DNA of 64,000 nucleotides from Coptis chinensis (taxonomy: Eukaryota; Streptophyta; Magnoliopsida; Ranunculales; Ranunculaceae), in NCBI GenBank assembly GCA_015680905.1, contig CM027380.1, forward strand, positions 10,930,001 through 10,994,000. The letters run 5' to 3'. The number at the start of each line of letters is the position of its first letter. Position 1 is the stretch's first letter. Below, one piece after another: positions 1-10,300 of this stretch. Under the pieces are notes generated by a model that saw only the letters and a program-made list of their open reading frames with translations, searched no databases and was not told where the DNA came from. The position numbers and the translations under genes were made by a program.

Positions 1-311
1 CCTGGTTTATTCTTTATTCAACAAATCTTATGCGTGTTAAAAAATAAATTTAGTGATAGCTCCTAGAAGTCATTTGTTTGATTGATGTACTATATATTGT
101 TGATTCTATTCTTCATACTCTGTTCGATTTTGTTACATGTTGTTCAATTTTATATACCTATAACTCCCAGTAAATGTTATTTTCCAACCACACGTATATT
201 CAGATGCTACAACGATAAAATGCAACGGTTATAACCAAATTGTATGTGTCAGGTTGGACTGTTAGTTCCTATTGTACAATCAAGTATAGCATGGTTGATT
301 TATGGGAAATA
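1..311. other. AT-rich flank, nothing recognised
   Basis: AT-rich sequence to the left of the Copia fossil. I see no coding region, RNA gene or repeat in it. Confidence 0.5.
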
Positions 312-316
312 TTTAA

Positions 317-920
317 TGTAGAGAAAAAGGACGTTTTTTCTCTTTGGTGTGAAGGACGCGACCCGCGTTCGAATTATGCCTGAACAAGGCACGACCTGCG
401 CTCATGCCTTTGGCGATCATCAGGTCCTTAAGCGCAACCCGCACTCCACTTTGCCTGGTCGAGGGTGCGACCCACGCTCCACCATTTTTCAGCACGAATT
501 TTGACTTTTTCAGAAGTTTTCTGAAATAATATAAATATAGGTTTTTTCTGTAAAAACCTAACCTAACCAAAAAGAAAGAAAGAGAGATTGTAAGAGAGAA
601 ATTCTTAGTGAGTTGAATGTTCATTCTTTGTGAGTGAATTGAGAGCTCTTGTAATCTGTTACTCCGGACATCTAGTAAAGCTTGGATCTCGCCAGTGTGG
701 ACGTAAGCAAATTGCCGAACCACGATATATCATTGTCTTGTTGTTGGTTCTCTTTTGCATTATTATCTTTACTGTATATGATTGTTATTTGATATTAAGA
801 AGTGTTGGGATATCACTTGGAGGGTGTTGAAGTCTTGTATAGTAAGAAGAATCGATCGTTGTGTAGGATTGATCTATTTGTTGTGGGTAACGTTGTTTCC
901 GCATTGTACTATTCACAACA
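317..920 (+). repeat. Left LTR of the Copia fossil
   Basis: Begins TG and ends CA. It matches 2472-3030 over most of its length, including the shared end TCCGCATTGTACTATTCACA. A TATAAATA box at about 530-540 is a plausible LTR promoter. Confidence 0.9.
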
Positions 921-921
921 A

Positions 922-940
922 TTGGTACCAGAGTGAGGTT
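922..940 (+). other. Primer-binding site of the Copia fossil
   Basis: TTGGTACCAGAGTGAGGTT follows the left LTR directly. It is close to the TGGTATCAGAGC primer site, complementary to the 3' end of initiator tRNA-Met, that is usual in plant Copia elements. Confidence 0.75.
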
Positions 941-1080
941 TAAAACCTAGGATTTTGAGTTTTGGTAAAGAATCATAGTGCTCAAAATTTGTGTATACAA
1001 GGTGTTCGATAAAATTCATGAGTGAGATATTTTTTGGGTTATTTTTTGGGCTACTGAAAGACTTGGAGAAACTAAGTATG

Positions 1081-1784
1081 GAATTCTGCGAGCATTGTGT
1101 CTATGGCAAGCAGTGCAGAGTCAAGTTCGGTACAAGCAAGCACAAGACGAAAGGCATCCTGGATTATGTGCATAGGTCTGACAATGGTAATGCGAAAGTA
1201 TATCCTATAGGCCTTTCCAAGAGTTTTCAGGCGTATGAGTGGAATTGTCGGATTAATGGATAGTGAGGGGCACGCCGCAACAGAATGGGTTAGTAGAGAG
1301 AAGGAATCGCATGTTGCTTGAGAAAGCTAGGTGTTTACTTTCCAATGCCAATCTTGGCAAATAGTTCTGGGCAGATGTAGTGGCCATGGCGTATTATTTG
1401 TATAATAGATCACCAGTTCCGGCGATAGACTGCAAAACACCTTATGAGGTGTGGACAGGGAAACCAGCTGATTATGGTACTTTGCGCGTGTTTGGATCTA
1501 GTGCTTACTACCATCTGAATGATAGTAAGCTTGATTCTAAAGCTAAGAAAGCAATATTCTTGGGCTATACAAATGGAGGAAAGGGATACGGATTGTGGTG
1601 TCTTGAGAACCACAAGTTCCTGGTTAACAGTGAGGTTACCTTTGATGAGACTTCGGTGCTACATTTTAGCAGGCCGGAGAAGGTTGGAAATAGTGGTGAT
1701 TCTATAGAATCTCAAGTGATTGAGATAGAAGCGTCTGCGGATGCTAAAGAGAGTGAGGTTCTTAGTGAAAGAACTATTCAATAA
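1081..1784 (+). pseudogene. Copia pol remnant: pre-integrase zinc finger and integrase
   Basis: The stretch at 1081-1190 encodes a piece ending in a CEHCVYGKQ-type zinc-finger half, as in the GAG-pre-integrase domain. The stretch at 1380-1784 encodes the later integrase part, with the characteristic words YNRSP, TPYEVWTGK, LRVFGS, KAIFLGY and GYGLW. Together they place the element firmly in Ty1/Copia. The gene is broken. A further fragment at 1818-2010 resembles the linker between integrase and reverse transcriptase. Confidence 0.85.
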
Positions 1785-2125
1785 GAAGTAGAGCTACAAC
1801 AACATAAGCAGCAAGCTTTGGCTAGATCAAAGTCAAAGGGAAGTGTGAAACAAGTTATGAAATATGGGCATGATAAGCCAGTGAAGCATTATGGTCAACC
1901 GGACTCAGTTGCCTACGCACTGAATATCGAGTGTGATGAACCAAACGACTTCGCAGAAGTAGTTAGATATGGTAATTGCATAGATTGGTCGGTGGATATG
2001 CATGAAATGGTGGAGGCTCATAACAAGTTTTGTACTTGGGAATTTGTTTTATGCCTACGGGCAAAAGAGCTTTGGGTTGTAGAAAGTTCTCTATGGAGTT
2101 GAGTTCCAACATTGGTTGGAGGTAT

Positions 2126-2390
2126 TCATGCATTGTTAATTGATGCCTTTCGTAGGCATGGCCCTTTGTGGGTGGAATTGTTCTTTCTGAGCATGACTCT
2201 CTGTGAAGATAGCTCTTTGTGGGCATGACATGCTCTTCGTGGGCATGACTCTTTGTGGGTGGCTCTTCGTGAGCAAGACACTCTTTGTGGGTGGCTCTTC
2301 GTGAGCATGACACTCTTTGTGGGTGGCTCTTTGTGAGCAAGACACTCTTTATGGGTGGCCCTTTGTGGGCATGGCCCTTCGGGGCCGTTG
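2126..2390 (+). repeat. Minisatellite inside the Copia fossil
   Basis: A degenerate tandem array built from CTCTTTGTGGGTGGCTC and CTCTTCGTGAGCA words, with a period of roughly 20 bp that pairs into units of about 40 bp. It lies just upstream of the right LTR. It leaves overlapping minus-strand frames open and Cys/Thr/Lys-rich, which is a by-product of the repeat and not evidence of a gene. Confidence 0.8.
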
Positions 2391-2471
2391 ACTGCGAGTT
2401 CTGGATGGATGTATTCTTGCTGGATGTGTTCGGCTCAGTTTTATGTGTTAAAACCTCACCGAGGTGGAGAA

Positions 2472-3030
2472 TGTAGAGAAAAATGACGTTTTTTCTCTTT
2501 GGTGTGAAGGGCGCGACCCGCGCTCATGCCTTTGGCGATCACCAGGTCCTTAAGTGCGACCCGCGCTCCACTTTGCCTGGTCAAGGGTGCGACCCGCGCT
2601 CCACCATTTTTCAGCACTAATTTTGACTTTTTCGGAAGTTTTCTGAAATAGTATAAATATAGATTTTTTTTGTAGAAACCTAACCTAACCAAAAAGAAAG
2701 AAAGAGAGAAATTCTTAGTGAGTTGAATGTTCATTCTTTGTGAGTGAATTGAGAGCTCTTGTAATCTGTTACTCCAGACATCTAGTAAAACTTGGATCTC
2801 ACCAGTGTGGATGCAGACAAATTACTGAACCACGATATATCTTTGTCTTGTGGTTAGTTCTCTTTTGCATTATTATCTTTACTGTATATGCTTGTTATTT
2901 GATATTGAGAAATGTTGGGATATCACTTGAAGGGTGTTGAAGTCTTGTCTAGTGAGAAGGATCGATCTTTGTGTAGAATTGATCTATTTGTTGTGGGTAA
3001 CGTTGTTTCCGCATTGTACTATTCACAACA
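2472..3030 (+). repeat. Right LTR of the Copia fossil
   Basis: Second copy of the LTR, preceded by a purine-rich tract (GAGGTGGAGA, 2461-2470) that fits a polypurine tract. It ends ATTCACAACA and is followed by the target duplication TTTAA. Confidence 0.9.
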
Positions 3031-3035
3031 TTTAA

Positions 3036-5780
3036 TCTATTGATAAGATGTGTAGGGTGATAATCACTATCTGTTTCGTGAAAATTTTATTGCAGAGGAT
3101 GATAATCACTATATGTTATGGTGACAAATTTAGAGTTAAAAGTTTCCAATAAGTACAACAAGTGGTTTTTCAGTATACCATGGTTTGTAAACTGTACTTC
3201 AACCATGCATATACTTTCAGAGCCATGCATGTAACCTTGTACAAAGAATCGTAGTATCGATAAAGATGAGAAGTAAACTTGGCATCATTACGTTAGTGGA
3301 AACTGTACTTCAACCATGCATGCATATACTTTCAGAGTCATGCATGTAACCCTGTACGTACAGAGAATCTTAGTATCGATAAAGATGAGAAGTAAACTTG
3401 GCATCATTACGTTAGCATTATTCATCATTATTTTTTTTAGTGGGAAAATTAGTATAACTTTTATGTATTGTGCGTACTCTGAAATGTGAGAATTCTTACA
3501 GGAACATTGACAAACCGATTGTGATGAGATGGAAGCAAATTGCAAATAGCTTTATTATGTCAATGTGCCCAGCGCACAAAAGGAGACTAACTGCTGAATC
3601 CACAAGGTTAGCTACTTAGATGACTCCAGTCACAAACTCACAATACAAATTAATGTAGTTTATTTATGCTAAAATCGTCGATGGTACCTCCTTTCGACTT
3701 TAATTTGATCTTGCTAGCTACAAACAATATATGTTTTGTGGTGTCTTTATTAGAGTTACTTAGTGTAGTGATATATCCACATCAACGATACTTTTTAACC
3801 CTCTCCTCTTCATACGTCGCTTAATTTGCAGTGATTTTTTACTCTAACAAGCAGAAACTTGCAATAGGTATGATTTATTCACTGTTTTTGTTTTTGTTTT
3901 TGTTTATTGATGTTCAAAATTGAAATAGCCTTTACTCTTGCAATGTTCATATGTTTTTATTTTATTGAATCAGTCCATATTCTGCAACTTTATGTTTTTA
4001 AGTAGACAAGTAGAGTAACCAATTATAGTTTGAATCCTTTTGTATGAGGTGATCAGTCATATTCAGGTGTAGATAAGCTTTTTGTACCATAGGATTCCTT
4101 ATTATTAGTTTACCTTTTTCTTTGGTGTTTGATCAAGGAGAAAATTTGATTGTTGGAATATTAGATTTGCATGTTTTTTAATTTCCATTTCCTTGATTGC
4201 ACTATGGATGCCATTACATGAGACTGTTGCTGGTGAAGATGTTAAGAAGCGCATGTGTATTCTGCCATTCCTTGACAATAGGATTTTTTCCAGCAACATG
4301 TGTCTTGATAAGAAGTAATTTTAGTTCTTCATTGTTGTTTTCTGAGTTTGATCATTGGTTATGTAGGTTCCCTAAAAAATGATATGATGGTAAGTTTTTA
4401 AACTACACACTTCAATTTCAATGTTTCAATTGTGATGACTAATTAGAGAGCATGCTACTACCTACAAGGCTAGCCATTCTCCACTGGCAACTAACATGTT
4501 TATGCTTTAGATCTCTTGGTTTCGAAGGCAAAATGTAATGGAACTATCAAACGGTGCTTGAAGCCTAGCAGAATAGGGCATCTGAAGACCTAAGAAGGAA
4601 GGTATTAGATATGAAGATTGGACATGTCACCAAACATTTAGCTGTCTAATCCACATGAACAACATATATCAACTTCTCATGATCAGAATAGCCTGCACAT
4701 CTTCATTGTGTGCGAGTCTATGACTCATGCTTATTTTTTTTTATGCCTTTAAATATGTTTCATAACTGTTTTTAGGAAATGATAACATTATATTTCATTT
4801 CAAGTTTCCTTCCATATATAATTGTTGTAATTCAATTCATATACACTTTGAGAATTTAGATCTGTGTTTTGCAATGTCTATGCATTACTATCTCATTGAT
4901 TTTACAGTTGTGGGATACTTTAGCTTTTTTTCAAGAATATTTTTTGAGAATCAATTGTGGGATACTTTAGCATGTTAGCAAAAAGTACTTGGTTGCCCAT
5001 TCATGGTGGTAGCTTGCAATGAATACTATGTACAATTAGTTTGGGTTCGTACAACATATCATGTGCTTTTAATTTTTTTTTTTTTCCATATTAGAAAACT
5101 AAGATGGAAAGTTCCTATGTCGTTGCAATTATTACTTCATGCCCTCGGCTTTATCATCATGCTTTTTCCCTTTTACAAACATGTGAAAGTGATGGGATAC
5201 TAGGAGAAGTCTATGCTTGATTTAGATATTGCAAAAACTATGTACTTATCTTTTCCCCCTTCTAAAAACCTGCTACCACATATACATTTTTCAGACCATT
5301 CTAACCATTGTAGGCAGGCGCAATATGCGTGCCCATTTACTAGTTACTCTAATCTTGTTATTGATAAGTACGTAAATGTTATATATTTGCGCTTAATTTT
5401 ATATTAGTTAGTCGGTTTATTTTATATGTTTGATTTAGTTAGTGTATCTTGTTATTGATATAATTAAGCACGTAAAAGTATACCCGCTCAATTCCCCTCA
5501 TGGCAAAAAAAAACCCCCATAACCATTTTTAAAAAAACGTAAAAGTATACAAATGTTTTCCTTAAAATTCAATATTTAATAAACAAAGTAAAGATGATTA
5601 ACATTTGATATCCACTATTTTCATTACATTCTCGTCATTCCAAAAAATTACAACCACTATTTACACAAAATTATAATAGTAATCACCATTATTTACAAAA
5701 AAAATTACAAGTAACCACTATTTAAAAAAAGTTACAAGTAAACATCATTTTACAAAAGTTTAGCCTTACATTCACTGAAA
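3036..5780. other. Intergenic, no gene recognised
   Basis: AT-rich sequence with only short unconvincing reading frames. Apart from the 110-bp tandem duplication at 3189-3415 I see no gene, RNA or intact transposon. The words ACGTAAAAGTATAC at about 5471 and 5538 are repeated and may lie near an end of the neighbouring MULE, but no terminal repeat could be matched. Confidence 0.5.
3189..3415. repeat. Imperfect tandem duplication, unit about 110 bp
   Basis: The block starting AAACTGTACTTCAACCATGC and ending CATCATTACGTTAG occurs twice in direct order, at about 3189-3296 and 3300-3415. The copies differ by a few substitutions and two small insertions. Confidence 0.85.
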
Positions 5781-5782
5781 AA

Positions 5783-8420
5783 CTACATTAAATCATCATC
5801 ATCAACAACAACGTCAGATAGGATAATTGCATAGGGTTCAACTTCAGCATCTGTCAAAAGTTGAAGCAGGTTCCTAAAAGCCTCTATGTATACATCGACT
5901 TTAGGTAATGCCCAATCTCTCCATTCACCACCTCCTTGAAAAACAAGATCTCTCCATGAAGTCACAGGTCTAGGGAATAAACAATTCTAGTTGAGTTTTA
6001 CATTGACATAATAGTTATTGTCTTTGTCGCACAAAACACCAATTATTTTAGGATTACTTGGAGGACTTAAGTGCAATGGAAGGAAAGAATGTATGCCACT
6101 AGGGGGGATAAAAATAAAATAAAAACCACATTATACTTACTAGCAATTAAATAATTGGTTTCGGGCATCGCGATCAACATATATTTCGAGGAATAACACA
6201 AGCTTCTATACCAATCGATGATTGTGCGAAGTTTTGAGGCTCCATCATCGTGCCACATTTTATCATATAAATCGTGCCTCCATGAGTCAATCTCTTCAAC
6301 TAAGTCTTGCCTCACTTGTATCCACCCGGTCTCCTTATCAAATCCCATACCAACTGTAACTGCCCGAAAACCACAGTTTCCATCACTACTCACATTTTCA
6401 AAATCTTCTACATATTGGCGAAAAGATTCATGCACAAGAGGAAGATATTTTTCTTTCGTACTTATCGGAGCAACATGATTCTTTAGAGTTTTTTCCGAAG
6501 CAACAACCTTTTTCAAAGAAATCTTCGGAGCAACAACCTTTTGTGAAGCATTCTTCGAAGATTCCTTAGGAGCTTTTTGCATTGAAGATACTTTTCGTTT
6601 CTTCGGAGCATGTTGCATGGAAGCAACTGATTTATTGGTTGGTATTATAAGAGGTAGTGATCTCTCCCAAGCCGAAGGATCCATTTTTTGTTGAGTCTTC
6701 ATCTTTACTTTCACTTTTCGTTGACCCTTTAGTTTTCTTGCCAAGACTACCAACTGGTCTTCCCTTTGGCTTCACTTTTGTTTGAGGAGAGATAAACCAA
6801 GTATTTAGCGGACAACTTATTTCCCTCAATCTCTGCAACAAGTTCTTTTTTTTATCTTCAAAAGAATTTTGGTAATGGTCAACAAACAAATCAAATTCAT
6901 CTTGGTAGTCTAGGTCACCTCAATTAATTGGGTTAGGTGTTGTACTTAGCTTCTTCCAAAATGGGTGAATCAGGTTCATAGTAAGCTTTTCTCCCTTCTT
7001 AGAAAGACCATTCAATGAATTGGCACATGGTAATCCATGTGTTACGGAGAACACAACCACACTTTTTTGCGTAACTTTCTACATTTTCACATCTTTCTCT
7101 CTCTTCAAGCAATAAATTCATCGCTTTCCTTGACACAAAGCCTCGAATTTTACTAAACAAAGCAATCATGTGTGCAGGCCTAATGTTGTTCAAGTTTTGC
7201 TCGAACAAAGCTCTAATTTCGATAACTTGAGCAACAACATTAGGATGGATCAATTCCCACATGTCAAGGAATGTATGATTTTTTTTCTCCCATTTAAGCT
7301 TCACTTTAGAGAAGCATGTGCGCCTTCAGCTTGGTTCGTGGTCTTCTCACCAAAGTTCACACAACGATCTGACTAAGCGTCAACAAATTTTTCTTTGCAA
7401 GACATTCATGTGTTTTGAAGATAATCAATCAGATCTGGAAACTCATTGAACTTCTCGACAATATAATTCCATTGCCACTCCACCTCCGCATTAGTTGTAG
7501 AACTTACCAAACGATCCCACAAACTCGAATTTTTTTGGCACAACGATTCCACATCAGGAAGCTCTTTTCTCGCTCTATGTGCAACATTCATAAATATGTG
7601 AAATCGGCAAAACAATTTAGTAACTTGAGGGAAAACAACTTCCAAAGCTTACCTTTCATCAAAGCAGCATCAACATCAATCAGCATTACTAAAGGTGTCA
7701 AACCATCCAACATTAACTTAAATTTCTCTAGTTCCTAACTGAAGCCATCTGCAGTTTCTCTCTGCATTAGACAATAAAATGCCAAAAAAGTTTTGTGAGT
7801 AGGGGTGACACCTACGATCTCGAATAGTGGGTAATCATGCATATTCGTCTTGTAGGTGGCATCCATAATGAAGACATATGGAAAACAGTTGGACAAAGAT
7901 ATGCTGTCTGGATGCGCCCAACACAAATCCCTAATCTCATCTATATTGTCTACAAGTGTAACATGGTGAATATACATTTCCTTTCCTGAGAAATCAAATG
8001 CAGAAGTTGTTGCATTTCTGTTCTACCTGCCATGACTTCTACTTTATTTTTATTGCGAAAGTTGTATAGAGTTTGTATGATCGATGCATTATTTGGAAAT
8101 CTTTCCTTAAGGTTCTTAAGAGTATTCTTGGGTCTCATCCCTGTTTTCATCAAATCAGTGACTAAAATTTTCTCTCCAACTCTTAATATATTGGCATATG
8201 AGTGGCCCTCTAGTTGTACAATAACAAAATGATTGCAACGACCAAAAACCACCTCAATTTTCCAACAATCTTTTGAATAAGAAACAAAAACACCTCTTAT
8301 TTTGAATCGACAACCACACTTTCTCGTTCCCGCGTTTCTCTTCCTCTAGCTTGAAGTGATTTCCTTTACCATTTTTTTTGCACATGCACCTGATACTCAC
8401 CAGAGCGCTGACATTCCAAA
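5783..8420 (-). mobile_element. Decayed Mutator-like (MULE/FAR1-type) transposase locus
   Basis: On the minus strand, pieces follow the order of plant MULE transposases. About 8370-8410 has a Cys-containing N-terminal piece. 7950-8252 is the N-terminal domain. 7735-7977 holds VFIMDATYKTN..YPLFEIVGVT, the first catalytic Asp region of the MULE DDE domain. 7406-7645 carries KLFCRFHIFMNVAHRARKEL, mid transposase. 6999-7304 ends with a SWIM-like CGCVLRNTW..C. 6632-6889 has the basic PKGRPVGSLGKK linker. 6067-6753 carries an OTU-like domain and 5783-5965 the acidic C-terminus. Neighbouring pieces lie in different frames, so there are at least five breaks. No terminal inverted repeats or target duplication were found, so the outer ends are unknown. 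Confidence 0.85.
6067..6753 (-). pseudogene. OTU-like cysteine protease end of the MULE protein
   Basis: An open stretch of 228 codons. The first half is Lys/Ser/Ala-rich with repeated VAPKISLKKVVAS-like words. At about residues 113-125 comes ENVSSDGNCGFRAV, the Asp-Gly-Asn-Cys catalytic-Cys motif of OTU deubiquitinase-like proteases. It is followed by GWIQVRQDLVEEI and an MWHDDGASK helix typical of the OTU proteins fused to plant MULE transposases. The catalytic His is not visible in this frame. Weak similarity to the expected C-terminal part (FLPLHLSPPSNP, about 6040-6100, and 5783-5965) continues in other frames. It is not a working host protease, and whether the transposon uses OTU activity is unknown. 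Confidence 0.8.
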
Positions 8421-8429
8421 AAAAATCTT

Positions 8430-9639
8430 AGAGTCCTTCCACACGTATTTAGTATAGATCCGAGCTCCCAATAACAATAATCATGCCCAAACCTCTCCCC
8501 ACTTGTTGAACCCAATTCACCATTTCTTTACGAGATGGGAACACCTAAGTTCGCAAAACAAAATCACATAAAATAATATCATTATTAACTCAGATCAAGC
8601 AAACATTTCTTTGATTAATAAACTAAAATTTTATGACTTACCACATCTGTAACAAATGAATCACTAAAATCTGGGTACTCCATCCTGCTACTTTGATCAT
8701 AGGGCTCATCATTTGAAACATAACTAGCAAATCCTCTTCAATCCTCATAAATTCACTTGTATACTCATTTGTCGGTAACTAAAAATAAATAAAATGAAAA
8801 TGATTAAAAAAGTTATAAATTCACATGTTTTGTGCTATTCTTATGGTTCGATATAAGGCCATTTTATTCACCTTTCTAATTATGTTTGTTACGGTCTTCA
8901 AGGTAATGGTAAACTTTATTCTCACTCGCTACTCACTTGCCTTAATTTATTTATTTATTTTTTTTTTCATTCACTCGTTTGTATACAATTTTACTATGTT
9001 TTAGTCATTGATGTGAAATTAGTCTCACAAACTTGTCTCTAAAACTTCAACCTATTTCTGCTAGTATGCTAATACAAGCTTCGAACTTGAATGACTTTTT
9101 ACTGGAATTACGTACTATTATCTCATTCAAGTTTTAACTATGGAAATCAGGGAATACCCTTGATTTGTTCTATTTCATATGTTCATGGGAATAACTTACC
9201 GCCAAAATCCATTAGACGAGAAAATGTTGTGAAAAAAATAACGGTGATTGTCGCTCTTCATTTATGTAAGATGTGTGGTAATGAAGGTCATTGTCATTCT
9301 CGACTGACTGATCATACGTCAAATTCTCCAAAATCCCTAACGTGAAACTTGTAATCATTGAGTCTTCTTCAATTTCATTAGGCCATTCACTGGGGTTTAT
9401 GGAAGAGAGCGCTGTATTTTTATCACTCATATTTGAAGGAAGTAAATTTTGGTGGAATTGAGAATGACGGGAGTTCGGTTTCGCTAGGACAAAAAAAGAA
9501 ATAGAGAGAAAGTGTCGGATGAGAATGAGAAATTAATATAAGGTTTAGTTTTCTCTTTTTAAACTTGGGGTGCCTACTAGGGGGGTGGGGGGTAAACCCA
9601 TATGAAGAAGGGACACGTGGCCTATCTTTTTACCAAAGG
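8430..9639. other. AT-rich flank of the MULE, no gene recognised
   Basis: This probably includes the 5' part of the MULE. A minus-strand frame at 9212-9430 (72 codons, starting MSDKNTALSSINPSEWPNE) is acidic and could be its first exon, since such proteins often start with a short acidic leader, but nothing confirms it. The G-rich run near 9580-9592 has no matched partner. Confidence 0.4.
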
Positions 9640-9642
9640 GGT

Positions 9643-9795
9643 CACTACACCATTTAGGCCAAACAAGAACGGATTAGAGCCTGTTTCTGTTAGGCCTGTC
9701 TCTAAATTGTGAAGAAAACTGTTGGACTTTTAGCCTAATTTTGAAACAGGTCTAACGGGCCCTATCCGTTTCTGTTTGGCCCAAATGGTGTAGTG
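9643..9795. mobile_element. 153-bp CACTA-type MITE
   Basis: A foldback element. The left end CACTACACCATTTAGGCC is the near-perfect inverse of the right end, and pairing extends about 55 bp inward on each side. The 3-bp target duplication GGT lies at 9640-9642 and 9796-9798. CACTA termini with a 3-bp duplication define the CACTA/EnSpm superfamily. It is non-autonomous and has no coding capacity. Confidence 0.92.
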
Positions 9796-9798
9796 GGT

Positions 9799-10300
9799 GC
9801 TAGTCCGGTGTCAATACCGCCGCTCTTACTGTAAGGTTGTAAGAGACAAGAGAAACTTTGTTAACATCTCTCTGCCATGTGACATGCTACTGTACTGGCA
9901 GAGCAAGAAATATTTCATTTTTACAGTGAGGGTCCAAAGGCGCACGCCAAGATGTGCAGAGGCATAGCCTTCGTGCGTGCATAAAATCATGAGTCCCGCT
10001 CTTGAGACTAAAATATTCCCACATTGTGATTTTAGAACCTAGAGATCAATCTAAAATTCCTGTGGGCTCTGTACGTAAGCACTCATTGACAATTGTTGTT
10101 CTTGAATTGGATGTTCCGAAGATTAACACCCTAAAGGAACCACTGACACCAATTAACATGGAAGAACTTAATTTTGCCCTTTGTGGCCACAATTTAGAGA
10201 AAAGAAAGTGAAGTTTATTGATTTTTTTATATGAGAAAAACAAATCCGGCCAGGAACAACAAAGAGAAGGTAGTAAAGCTGGGGTCAATGCCAAAGCGTG
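9799..10300. other. Downstream region of the UGT85 gene
   Basis: No gene recognised. It should contain the 3' untranslated region and polyadenylation site of the minus-strand glycosyltransferase that ends at 10301. Confidence 0.4.

Larger units (their letters stand above)
317..3030 (+). mobile_element. Ty1/Copia LTR retrotransposon fossil, short internal region
   Basis: Two similar long terminal repeats (317-920 and 2472-3030), both starting TGTAGAGAAA and ending TTCACAACA, bound the element. The 5-bp target duplication TTTAA lies at 312-316 and 3031-3035. Right after the left LTR, TGGTACCAGAGT resembles the initiator-methionine tRNA primer site used by plant Copia elements. The interior is only about 1.55 kb. 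It holds a GAG-pre-integrase/integrase remnant and a minisatellite; I recognise no reverse transcriptase. The element is broken, with several interruptions, and cannot be autonomous. The LTRs differ in length (604 and 559 bp) and by scattered substitutions, so it is not a very recent insertion. Confidence 0.9.

Noticed and set aside
1963-2345. Overlapping minus-strand open frames rich in Thr, Lys and His
   Set aside because: They are translations of the minisatellite in the Copia fossil; several frames being open at once is a property of the repeat.
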